From the NCBI RefSeq assembly GCF_028372415.1, contig NC_092872.1, positions 512,120,224 to 512,184,223 on the forward strand: a DNA stretch of 64,000 nucleotides, written 5' to 3'. The translations under genes and the position numbers were made by a program. The DNA is from Notamacropus eugenii. Taxonomy: Eukaryota > Chordata > Mammalia > Diprotodontia > Macropodidae. The stretch's first letter is position 1. Every line of letters starts with the position of its first letter. The notes below the pieces were generated by a model that searched no databases, was not told the origin of the DNA, and worked only from the letters and a program-made list of their open reading frames with translations. Below, one piece after another: positions 10,709-21,235 of the stretch.

Positions 10709-11759
10709 ATGAGGAAGAAACAAACCAGAAAAGACAAGACCATAGAATCTTTCTTTGGAGACAAAGACCAAGATGCAAATACCAAAGAGGGCAGCATTGA
10801 GACAGTATTCCCATCTGAAACTTCAGAAGGGAATATGAACTTGTCTCAAGCCCAAAGAGTATTCTTGGAAGAGCTCAAGAAGGATTTTAAAAATCAAACT
10901 GCAGCAGTAGAAGAAAAACTGGTCAATGATTTTAAAAATATAAAAAAAGAAATCATGGAAGAATTTAAAAGGAAAATTGGACAACCTAACTGGGAAAACT
11001 GGACAAATGGAAAAGTAAGTACAAAGACTAACTGGAGAAAATTACTCCTTAAAAGGAATAATTGGATGGGTGGAAAATTACCTGAAGATAACAATCTATT
11101 AAAAATTAGAATTGGGCAAGTAGAAGTTAATGACTCTATGAGACATCAAGAATCAGTCAAACAGAATCTAAAGAATGAAAAAAGAGAAGAAAATGTAAAA
11201 TGTCTTATTAGAAAAACAATTGACCTGGAAAATATATCTAGGAGAAAAAATCTAAGAATTATTGGTCTATCAGAAAGACATGATGAAAAAGAGCCTGGAC
11301 AATATCTTCCAAGAAATCATGAAGGAAAACTTCTCTGAGGTCCTAGATCCAGAAGGCAAAGTAATCATTGAAAGAATCCACCAATCACCTCCTGAAAGGG
11401 ATCCCAAACTGAAAACACCAAGGAATATCATTGCCAGATTCCTGAACTGTTAAGTGAAGGAGAAAATACTGCAGGCAGCCAGAAAGAAACAATTCAAATG
11501 TTGAAGAACAACAGTCAGGATCACACAGGAACTTGCATATTCTATATAAAAAGATCAGAGGGATTGAAATATGATATACCTTAAGACAAAGGAGCTGGGA
11601 CTGCAAACAAGGATCAATGACCCAGATAAACTGAGCATAATATTTCAGGCAAAGAGATGGACATTCAATGAAATAAGGAATTTCCAGATCTTTCTGATGA
11701 AAAGACCAGAGCTGAATAGGAAATTTGATCTTCAAGCACAAGTCTCAAGAGAGGCATAA
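10709..11759 (+). pseudogene. L1 ORF1 (RNA-binding protein) remnant
   Basis: In an intact L1 this encodes the trimeric nucleic-acid chaperone of the L1 particle. The first plausible start is ATG at 10709 (MRKKQTRKDK); the frame is also open upstream but only from a GTG. The N-terminal part is rich in K and E, consistent with a coiled coil (about 10850-11090). An RRM-type segment 'ENISRRKNLRIIGL' lies near 11230-11270. A frameshift near 11290 moves the reading to another frame ('NFSEVLDPEGKVIIERIHQ'), which stops after 'IIARFLNC' (11451-11453). The C-terminal domain resumes at about 11571-11756 ('SIIFQAKRWTFNEIRNFQI'). At least two lesions make it non-functional. Confidence 0.85.
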
Positions 11760-12335
11760 ATTTGTTATTCAATATGGGCAAAGTATTTGCATCCCTACAT
11801 GGGAAGATGATGCTTGTTAATCTTGATAATTGTATAATTATTATAATATTTAAAGAGGATATGCATGGATACCGAGAGTGGGTATAAATGAAATGATGTG
11901 GTGATCAAAATGTAATTTAAGGGTGCAAATGGATTGTAATGAGAGATGTGAAAAGGAGGAGGCAGGAAAAGGGTAAATTACATCACAGAAGAGGTACAAA
12001 AATAGAATATAGTAGAGGGAAAGAGGGGAGGGAGGTGAGCACTGCTTGAGATTTACTCTCATCTGATTTGGTTCAAGGAGGGAACAACAAATTCAGTGAA
12101 GTATAGAAATCTAACTAGCTCCATAGGCAATAGGAGGGGGAAAGGGGAAAGAAAAGGGAGGGGAGGCTAAAAGGATGGAAGAAGTAGTAAGCAAAAAGAG
12201 AAGTAAAAAGGAGGGAGGCTAAAAGAAGGGAGGGATGACTGAGGGAGGTAGTGGTCAAGAATTAAAACTCTATTGTGGAAAGGAAGAGAGAAGGGAAAAC
12301 TAAAAGCATAAATGAGGGAAAAGAGGATGGAGGGA

Positions 12336-15300
12336 AAGACAGAGATAGTAGTCATAACTGTGAATGTGAATGGGGTGAACTCTCCCATAAAATGGAGGCA
12401 GATAGCAGAATGGATTAAAAACCATAATACAACAATATGTTGTTTACAACAAACGTATTTGAAAAAAGGGGATACACATAGGGTAAAGGTAAAAGGTTGG
12501 AGCAGAATATATTATACTTCATCTGATGTAAAAAAGAGCAGGGACAGCAATCCTAATCTCAGACAAAGAAAAAGCAGAAATAGGTCTAATCAAAAGAGAT
12601 AAGGAAGGAAACTATATCCTGCTAAATGGCACCATAGACAATGAAGCAATATCATCACTATACATATATGCTCCAAGTGGTATAGCATCCATATTCTTAG
12701 AGAAGTTAAGAGAGTTACAGGAAGAAACAGACAACAAAATTATGCTAGTGGGGACCTCAACCTCCCCTAATCTGAATTTGATAAATCTAAGCTCAAAATA
12801 AACAAGAAAGAAGTTAAGGAGGTGAATAAAACTCTGTATAAAGAAGATATGATCGATCTCTGGAGAAATTTAAATGAGGATAGAAAGGAATATACAGTTT
12901 TCTCAGTAGTACATGGAACAATATAAAAATTGACCATGTACTAGGGCATTAAAAACTTCACAATCCAGTGCAGAAAGTCAGAGATAGTCAATGCATGCTT
13001 CTCAGATCATAATGCAATAAAAATTACATGTAATAAAAGGCTGTGGAAAGATAAACCAAAAATTAATTGGAAACTAAATAATCTATTCCTAAAGAATGAG
13101 TAGGTTAAGTAACAAATCAGAGAACAATCAACAACGTCATTCAAGAGAATAAAAATAATGAGACAACCTACCAAATCTTATGGGATATTGCAAAAGCAGT
13201 TCTTAGAGGAAGTTTTATGTCATTGAGAGCCTACATGAATAAAATAGAAAAAGAGGAGATCGATGAGTTAGGCATGCAGCTGAAAAAGCAAAGAAAAGAA
13301 CAAATTGAAAATCCCCAAGTAAAAACCAAATTAGAAATACTGAAAACCAAATGAGAGATTAATAAAATTGAAATTAAGAAAACTATTGAACTAATAAATA
13401 AAAGTAAGAGTTGGTTTTATTAAAAAATAGCAAAATTGATAAATATTTGGTCAATTTTATTTAAAAAAAAGAAGAAAACCAAATTACCATAATCAAAAAT
13501 GAAAAGGGTGAACTCACCTCCAATGAGGAGGAAATTAAAGCAATAATTAGAAATTACTTTGCCCAACTGTATGCCCATAAATTTGACAATCTAAGGGAGA
13601 TGGATGAATATTTTTAAAGTTATAAATTGCCCAGATTAATAGAAGAGGAAGTTGAATACTTAACTTGCCTCCATCTCAGATAAAGAAATTGAATAAGTCA
13701 TCAATGTAATCCCTAGGAAAAAGTCTCTAAGGCCAGCTGGATTTAGAAGGGAATTCTATCAAACATTTAAAGAAGAGTTAGTTCCAACACTATAGATGAT
13801 TGAGAAGATTGTTGAAGGAGTCCTACCAAATTCTTTTTATGTTACAAATATGGTTCTGATACCTAAGCCAGGAAGAGTCAAAAAAGAGAAAGAAAATTAT
13901 ACATCACTTTCTCTAATGAATATAGATGCAAAAATTTTAAATAAGATATTAGTGAAAAGAATGCAGCAACTTATCTCAAGAATAATACATTATAATCAGG
14001 TAGGATTTATACCAAGATGCTGAGATGGTTAAATATTAGGAAAACTATCAGCATTATTAATCATATCAACAACAAAACTAACAGAAACCATATAATTATC
14101 TCAATAGATGCAGAAAAAGCTTTTGACAAAATACAACACCCATTCCTATTGAAAATACTAGAGAACATAGGAATAAATGGAACTTTCCTTCAAATAATTA
14201 GCAGTATCTACCTAAAACTACTAGCAAGTGTTATACATAATGGGGATAAGCTGGATGCATTTCCAATAAGATCAGGGGTGAAACAAGGATGTCCATTATC
14301 ACCACTGCTACTCAATATGGTACTAGAAATGTTAGTTTTAGCAATAAGAAGAAAAAGAGATTAAAAGAATTAGAATAGGCAAAGAAGAAACTAAGTTATC
14401 ACTCTTTGAAGATGATATGATAAAATATTTAGAGAATCCCAAAGAATCAAATAAAAAGAACTACATGAAATAATAAATAACTTGGGCAACATTGCAGGTT
14501 ATAAAATAAACCCACATAAATCATCTGCACTTTTATATATTTCTAACAGTCCAACAGCAAGAGATAGAAAGAAAATTCCCATAGAAAGCTACGGTAGACA
14601 CTATAAAATATCTGAGAGTCTACCTGCCAAAACAAACCCTGGGACTATATGAACACAATTACAAAGCACTTTTCTCACACATAAAGTCAGATCTAAGTAA
14701 GTGGAAAAATATCAGTTGCTCTTGGGTAGGCTGATCTAATATAATAAAAATGACAATTATACCTAAATTAATTTACTTATTCAGATGCCATACCAATCAA
14801 ACTACCAGCTAACTATTTTCTAGAGCTATAAAATAAAAACAATATCAAAATTCTTCTGGAAGCACAAATGGTCCAGAGTATCAAGGGTACTAATGAAAAG
14901 AAATGCCAGGGTATGTGGCCTAGCCCTACCAGATCTCAAATTGTATTATAAAGCAGAAATCATCAAAACCACTTGATACTGGCTAAGAAATAGAGGGGTA
15001 GACAAGTGGAATAGGTTAGGTACTCAGTACTTATTTACACAGTAGTAAATAAATATAGATATCAACTGTTTGATCAACCCAAGAACCCTCGCTTCTTGGA
15101 TAAGAACTCAGTATTTGACAAAAACTGCTGGGAAAACTGGTAACAGTGTGGCAGAAACTGGGTATAGACTCATGCCTGATGCAATACACAAGAATAAAGT
15201 CCAAATGGACACATGATCTAGGTATAAAGATTGATACTCTAAACAAATTAGGGGAACAAGGAATAGTGTATTTGTCAGATTTATGGAGAATGGAGAAATT

Positions 15301-16151
15301 TTTTGCCAAGCAAGAGATAGAGAGCATTATGAAGTACAAAACTGATAATTTTGATTATATTAAATTGAAAAGTTTTTGCACCAACAAACCCAGTGCAACC
15401 AAGATTAAGAGGGAAGCAGAAAACTGGGAAAAAATTTTTGCAACTATACTCTGTGACAAAGGCCTCATTTCTAAAATATATGGAGAACTGAGTCAAATAT
15501 ACAAGAATACAAGTCATTCCTCAACTGATACATGGTCAAGGGATATAAACAGACAGTTTTCAGAGGAAGAAATTAAAGCTATCTATGAAAAAATACTCTA
15601 AATCACTATTGATTAGAGAGGTCCAAATCAAAACAACTCTGAGGTAACCAGTCACACCTTTCAGATTGGCTAACATGACAAAACAGAAAGATGATAAATG
15701 TTTGAGAAAATGTGGGACAGTTGAAACACTAATTCATTGTTGGTGGAGTTGTGAGCTGATTCAATCATTCTGGAGAGCAATGAAACTATGCCCAAAGGGC
15801 TACAAAAATGTGCATCCCCTTTGATCCAGCAATACCACTTCTAGGACTGTATCCCCCAAGAGATCATAAAAATGGGAAAGGGTCCCACATATACAAAAAT
15901 ATTAACAGCAGCTCTCTTTGTGGTGGCCAAGAACTGGAAATCAAGGGGATGCCCACCCATTGGGGAATGGCTGAACAAGTTGTGGCATATGGAATGTAAT
16001 GGAATACTATTGTGTTATAAGAAATGATGAACAGGAAAACTTCAGAGTGACCTGGAAGGACTTGTATGTACTGATGCAGAGTGAAAGGAGCAGAACCAGG
16101 AGAACTTTATACACAGCAACAACCACAGTGTTTGAGGAATTTTTCTGGTAG
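12336..16151 (+). pseudogene. L1 ORF2 (endonuclease / reverse transcriptase) remnant
   Basis: Intact ORF2 nicks target DNA and reverse-transcribes L1 RNA. Visible parts in order: the endonuclease N-terminus at about 12350-12590 ('NVNGVNSPIKWRQIAEWIK'); the RT fingers at 13796-14023 ('LIPKPGR', '[13 protein letters not shown]'-like); the RT palm at 14017-14364 ('IDAEKAFDKIQHPFLLK', 'GVKQGCPLSPLL'); and the C-terminal segment at 15146-15601, ending around 'FDPAIPLLGL' (15820-15849). Two active-site changes are seen: the endonuclease LQET motif reads LQQT near 12450, and the RT FADD motif reads FEDD at 14405-14416. Many stops and frameshifts separate the parts. Confidence 0.9.
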
Positions 16152-16525
16152 TCTGAGCACTTGACAGCAGTGAAAGGACCTAAAAATTCTCAATGGACTC
16201 GTGAGGCAAAATGCCATCCACATTCAGAGAAAGAACTATGGAACTGGATTGCATAATGAAGCAGACTATTTTCTCTTGTGTTTTGTTTTTGGTTGGTTTT
16301 TCTCATGGTTTTTCACATTGATTTTAATTCTTTCATGCAAGTCTAAGGTGAAAATGTATTTAGTAAGAATGCATGTGTAGACCCATACAAGATTGTTTGT
16401 CATCTTGGGGAGGAGGGGGAAGGGATTGGAGATGGGGGAGGGAGGAGGAAGGGGAGCAAGAAAATCTAAGATTTATGGGAATGATTTTAGAAAACTGAAA
16501 ACAAATTAACTGATAAAAAATTTTA
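16152..16525 (+). other. L1 3'UTR and A-rich tail
   Basis: Contains 'cagagaaagaactatgg' and a T/G-rich 'ttgtgttttgtttttggttgg' block. A purine-rich 'gaggagggggaaggg' stretch (16409-16460) precedes the tail. The same order occurs at 58680-58984 and, reversed, at 3180-3336. Confidence 0.8.
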
Positions 16526-16585
16526 AAGAAAATGTCATAAATATGAAAGCACTATAAAAATATGATTTCTTATTCTTTATATTTA
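16526..16585 (+). repeat. MIR tail and target duplication, 3' copy
   Basis: 'aagaaaatgt' (16526-16535) repeats 10105-10114. The following 'cataaatatgaaagcactataaaaat' has the spacing of the MIR tail (caaaccttaaagcgctatataaat), completing the SINE interrupted at 10114. Confidence 0.7.
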
Positions 16586-16669
16586 GCAACCTTCCTAGTA
16601 TGCACTATACTTCCAGTTAGACTATGTCTACCAAGCAGAACATGATCAAGGATTATTTATTTAAATTGA

Positions 16670-16806
16670 TCCTTGCTCTGCTAAGATCTGGGAGGCCTTC
16701 TGTGAGTTATTTAACCTCTCTGGACCTCAGTTACTTTACCTATAAAATGACATGATTGGACTGGATGAACTCTTAGGTCCCTACCAGCCTTAAATTTGTG
16801 ATCCAG
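16670..16806 (+). repeat. MIR-like SINE
   Basis: 'gtgagttatttaacctctctgg', 'cctataaaatgacatgattgg' and 'aggtccctaccagcctta' follow the forward SINE pattern ending in 'tgtgatcc'. Confidence 0.7.
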
Positions 16807-16809
16807 TTA

Positions 16810-17315
16810 TTCTGTCTTCAGGGCCAAATGTTTTTACATAAATTATTTTTACTTTATATGAGGCCTCCTGTATACATAACATTAACAGGTTGGAAATAAG
16901 GACGTTGGGTAGAACGGTAAATTATCCCTGGGTGAATTCAGCTCTTGGAGAAAGAAGAACTAACATTTTCTCCTGTAGAATCTGAATAAGTCAATACAGT
17001 GAAGTGTTTCCCTGCAGGAGGCATGAATTAGGACAGTTCCCTATCACAGCATGATCTGTCTTGGGGCTTGATTCATTCTCTTGGTAAGTTTGCCTGCATG
17101 CGAAAGGAAAATAAACGACTCTTTGCATGAGAATATTCAGATTCCAATTATACAAGGCACTTTTGAAACATATTTACCAGTACTGTAGCCCCTTCTGATA
17201 TTGCCCACTGTAATTCCATAATGGGACACCCACATTGTCTGTTTCCTCTCCACCCGATCATCAGACAATTGTGTAAACAAATTTAAATGTAGCACAAAAC
17301 TCTCCTGACAGTCAG
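16810..17315. other. unassigned DNA
   Basis: No repeat family or coding segment recognised between two SINEs. Confidence 0.35.
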
Positions 17316-17321
17316 GGAGAC

Positions 17322-17522
17322 ATTGAGTTATAGTGGGAAGTGAAGCAACTTAAGAGTCAAAAGTCCTGAGTTCAAATCTTTGTTTTGCTACTTACCCCTC
17401 AAGGACCTTGAGTGGATTATTTTAAATCTTTAGGTCTCAGTGTGGTCCACCATAGAGGGAGTGGGGAAAATTAGGTGTTCTTTAAGGTCTTTGACACCTC
17501 TCAAATATGTCTTCTATGATCC
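17322..17522 (+). repeat. MIR-like SINE
   Basis: 'gtcctgagttcaaatctttg', 'tttgctacttaccc', 'tttaaggtctttgacacc' and terminal 'tatgatcc' in forward SINE order. Confidence 0.65.
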
Positions 17523-17644
17523 TCATTGACTTTTCAGTTGAAGTTGATAAAAATAATCTGTGATGTGTCTATTCCCTTGCTCTTGTGCTTGAATTGGGTA
17601 AAAAATAGTTACACTGAAATAAATAATTATTAAAGGAAACAAAT

Positions 17645-17835
17645 TGGGGAAGCTACATTGTACAGTAGAAAGAAGACATGGCTCTAGAATCAGTGGTCAA
17701 TAGTTCAAATCTCATCTTTGACACCTAACTCCTTGGGTGAACTTGGATGAGTTGTTTAAATGCTGGGCTTCTGTTTTCTCATTTGTCAAAATAAGAGTAA
17801 GTTCCTTCTAGCTCTGTATCTACCAACATTCTGTA
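17645..17835 (+). repeat. MIR-like SINE
   Basis: 'ggctctagaatcagtgg', 'gttcaaatctcatctttgac', 'tgttttctcatttgtcaaaa' and 'ttccttctagctctgtatc', the second of a closely spaced series. Confidence 0.7.
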
Positions 17836-17875
17836 TTGTGCATTCTCCATAATAACATGGAAACTATATAGAAAT

Positions 17876-18130
17876 ACAGCACGGCATAATAGATGGAGTT
17901 CCCTATGCCATCAGGGAAATCTAGAGTAGAAGCCTATCTTACTACCTTAAGAGCTGTGTGATGCTGGACAAGTCACTCAATCTTTCTGATCCATACGTTC
18001 CATATTTGCAAAATAAGACTAATATCTATAAAAAATTCCTACACAGGAGTGCTATTAATGAACAAAAATAATATATTATGTAAAAGTATACTAAAAACTA
18101 TAAAATATTGCATAAAGGTCAGTATTATCT
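17876..18130 (+). repeat. MIR-type SINE, nearly complete
   Basis: The head 'cacggcataatagatggag' is followed by 'gagctgtgtgatgctggacaa', 'tttgcaaaataagactaat' and a tail 'ctataaaatattgcataaa'. This is a full MIR order of about 255 bp. Confidence 0.7.
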
Positions 18131-18164
18131 TTTCTAGAACCATGATTTCATTGAAAATCATAGA

Positions 18165-18362
18165 AAATTTCTGGTGGGGAAATCTCTTCTGCCAAAACAG
18201 GTAGGTATTCACTCTTTGACTTTTATTTTTTAGAGAGCTGCCTAAAACACTGAGTGGTAAAGTGACTGGCTAACCATCACACAACTGATATATGTCAGAG
18301 CCTGGACTTAAACCCAATCCTGATTGATTCTGAGACTGACTCTCTATTCCCTCCAGTCCACT
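18165..18362 (-). repeat. CORE-SINE with distinct tail, reverse
   Basis: The plus strand reads tail first ('ctcttctgccaaaacagg'), then 'agagagctgcctaaaacac', then 'gagcctggacttaaaccc'. The reversed arrangement matches forward copies at 48560-48765 and 63495-63710, which carry the tail 'ctataagttg ... aatgaaatcacagg'. This tail differs from MIR and from Mar1. Confidence 0.55.
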
Positions 18363-18659
18363 TCTTTCTGAAAAGAGTGAGACTAAAAAGTGAAGGAAAT
18401 CACTTTTCCCAGTTTTTCAGGCTGACTTAGCAAGGGAGAGAAGGAAAAGGGTTAGATGTGAATACATACTGAAAGGTCACACACAAACTATGCACCTCTA
18501 ATTTTAGACACTATTCAATACTGGAAAAATTCTAGAGGGACAAGAGTTATGGTATAAATGATCTCTCTTGTTGCCAATTTCTGTACCTTTAAATTTTTCA
18601 TGTATAATTAGCACTTTATCATTGTTTCAGATGTGCGTGTGTATGTATGTTTTCTCCAC

Positions 18660-18730
18660 CACTTAAACTGAGCTTCTCAAGGGCAGAGAATATACCTTAA
18701 ACTCTTTTTTATCCCCTTTACAAGACCCAT
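18660..18730 (+). mobile_element. L2 LINE 3' end fragment
   Basis: 'gagcttctcaagggcagag' followed by 'ttttttatcccctttac' matches the L2 terminal block (gctccttgagggcaggga ... tatcccc). Confidence 0.4.
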
Positions 18731-18967
18731 ATTTTCAGTGGAAGCTTCAGGAATGACTACTTTATTAAAAAATAAGGAGAAAATATATATTTCACCCACC
18801 CCTCCCAGTTAACTAATCTAGTCAACTGTCTGTCCAAATAAGTAAGTATATGTTTAACTACAATTGAACAAATAAATAGTGTTTAAGTTTCAGTGGTAAC
18901 TAATTGCATAAAGTATTTGATTTTGAGAAAGTATCTTGTGACTTTGATATTCTAACTTTTTTAATCC

Positions 18968-19105
18968 AAGCAGTATGGCATAATGGATAAACTGCTAGAC
19001 TTAGAATCAGGACAATGTGTGTTCATATGTAATCTTTGATGCTTTGTGACTCTGGGTCTGAATTAGCCTCTATATACCTCATGTATCCACATAAAGAAAA
19101 ACATA
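18968..19105 (+). repeat. SINE head fragment
   Basis: The tRNA-like head 'agcagtatggcataatggat' is followed by 'agacttagaatcaggac' and 'gactctgggtctgaattag'. The 3' half is decayed. Confidence 0.6.
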
Positions 19106-19109
19106 AATG

Positions 19110-20095
19110 CTTGTTATATGTATCTTGCCTTTCCCTTTAAAAAGTGTTTCTTTAATTTAGGAATAAAAATATATTAGTACCATTGTTAAAAGTCATTCTA
19201 GTTAAGAACTGCTTTAAGACATAAATGTTTAAAAGGATATTCCTAACTCCAAGTTTAGCACTTTAAGCATCGTGCAATATGATATCTCAATAAACAAAGG
19301 ACTTTGAAAATGTCCCAAATCTAAAAGAGATCAGTACTTTGGTTCTTTCAGTTCTTGAAAATTTCTGTTCTTCAGTCTTAGCTCAGTTAATCTTCCTGCT
19401 GAATGCAATTCAATACAACAGCAATTCAGATCACAGCCCTCTGGCTACTTATCTATCTTTTCCCGTAAGTTTACCAGAGAAAGTTCACCTAATACGCTGG
19501 AGATCTTCTGTACTTTCTAAGGCCATCACACATATACAAGCAAAAGACACAGAGCATCCAACAGTTATCCCTTGCTATCATTACAGGACCAACTCATATT
19601 TTTTGATTATTCATTTTTCAAAATAATTCCTTTTTCTTTTTTTACCCTATTTCTTCTTCTGAGTTCTTCATTACATGTTATAACCTTCTTCTTCCTACCA
19701 TGACCATTTTCACTCTACCATGAGTGGCACTCAATTTTAATTCCTTAGCATCGTTCTGTAACTGACAGAAAGCCAACAGCATAAGTAAAATGTTAGTATT
19801 GGAAATATGGACCTTGATTTTAGTGAAGTTTTGGTTCATTAAAGGTTTATAATTTCCTATAGGTGATTCAGTCTGTATTTCTCTTCTTGCAGTGTGTATT
19901 CAAGGTGATTAAACAAATTTACAAACTCTATATGTTGCTCATCATATTTCATGTCATAGTCTGGACCCTAAGCATCTTTATCTACTTTTTGTCCCTCTGT
20001 GTGGATGGTTAGATCTAACTTATGTGTCATTATGGCTTTCATAAAGGAGAATCTACGTGTTCTTGGGCTTGATTCAACTGACATATCATTCACAG
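19110..20095. other. unassigned DNA
   Basis: No gene or named repeat is recognised. A 95-codon open frame at 19339-19626 has a TTG-type beginning and no splice signals at its edges; I treat it as chance. Confidence 0.35.
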
Positions 20096-20099
20096 ACAG

Positions 20100-20345
20100 G
20101 AGCATCTATGCTAGCATCTTTGATCAGAATCTCCTTCAAATAAAAACTTTATGTTAGATGCATTGCACAGTAAAAATACCTTTGGTGAATATTCATCTCT
20201 CTTTTATGCCTTGTTTGATATTAATGATCATAATGCTTTCAAGCAAGCTTCCCTCAATTATATATTTCAAAGAAACTTGAATGATTATAATATATACTTG
20301 GGAAATATCTTTTTGGAAGAGAGCTATTAATATCTCATTTTAGAC
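20100..20345. repeat. old interspersed repeat, family unknown, copy 1
   Basis: The core 'acctttggtgaatattcatc' ... 'ttttatgccttgtttgatatt' aligns with 47505-47570 ('aactttggtgactatatccc' ... 'ttttatacctagtttaatatt') at roughly 75% over about 50 bp. Weaker similarity continues to about 20345. The family name and true orientation are unknown. Confidence 0.4.
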
Positions 20346-20830
20346 TACTGAATTAAAATTTTTATATAGTCAGTAAATAGAAGGTACAGTGGCATCCTGT
20401 ATTCTCTACATCTTTCAAGTTGGAAGGTTGACGAAAAATATATGCTCTACTGTATAATACTGCTCACAAAAATTTCCCCTTTCCCTACTAATACCCCATC
20501 AAAGAATTCTTTTGTGTATGATTAAATAATACTCAATTTTAGGTAGATGAAAATTAGGTCAATTTTATATATATTCTCTTGGTTGTTTTTAGTTGTTTTT
20601 TTATTTGTTTTAATAAGGTGTGGGACTTTTTTCCCATGCCATTAGTATCTTTCCATCATTCATATATCTTTCAATCTTCCTATCACTATGCCACCAATAA
20701 CATAATTCCTTCTATATTCACTTGGTCTAATCCAGAAACTTTTCTCATCTTTTTTTCTCTTTAGTATCATTTTTATACACCCCTCTAAGAACATTGAATA
20801 CTGTAAGATTAGTCTAAATATCATTCTGCC
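20346..20830. other. unassigned T-rich DNA
   Basis: AT-rich with T runs, directly upstream of the second L1. No feature supported. Confidence 0.35.
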
Positions 20831-21235
20831 ATTTTTTTGTTGGTGAAATTGCTTACATCCAATGGCTCAAGGGTAGAGAGGAGTATTATTGAAGATGGAG
20901 TGGAAATCCTGAGGGACAGTAATACTTCCAGTTTCAAGGGATCAGGAACCCTGAGGCACAAAATAATTTCAAGTCCCAAGGGAGGGAGGGCCCTGAGGAG
21001 TGGTATAGATTACAAGGAATCAGGCACCATTACTGGACAGGGACCAGAGTACAGATCAGTGACCACATCTCTTCCCAGATCACACCACCTTGAAAGCACA
21101 GAAAACTGCCAAGAAGCCCTGAGGACAACACAGCATAAAAGTCTGAAGCCTGAAACAGAAACCCTCACCCTCACCACCATCACGAGAACAGGGTCCAAAA
21201 TTAACAAAACTCCAAATCAAGAAAATAGGGTAGAA

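Larger units (their letters stand above)
10115..16525 (+). mobile_element. near full-length L1 LINE, inactive
   Basis: A 6.4-kb L1 with all parts in order: 5'UTR (10115 to about 10708), ORF1 remnant (10709-11759), spacer (11760 to about 12335), ORF2 remnant (about 12336-16151) and 3'UTR ending in an A-rich tail at 16525. It is bounded by the perfect 10-bp duplication 10105-10114 / 16526-16535. Both ORFs carry stops and frameshifts, so it cannot move by itself. The spacer is purine-rich (gagggagg-type runs, 12130-12300). Confidence 0.9.

Noticed and set aside
12167-12388. 73-codon reverse frame
   Set aside because: Complement of the purine-rich L1 spacer; artefact.
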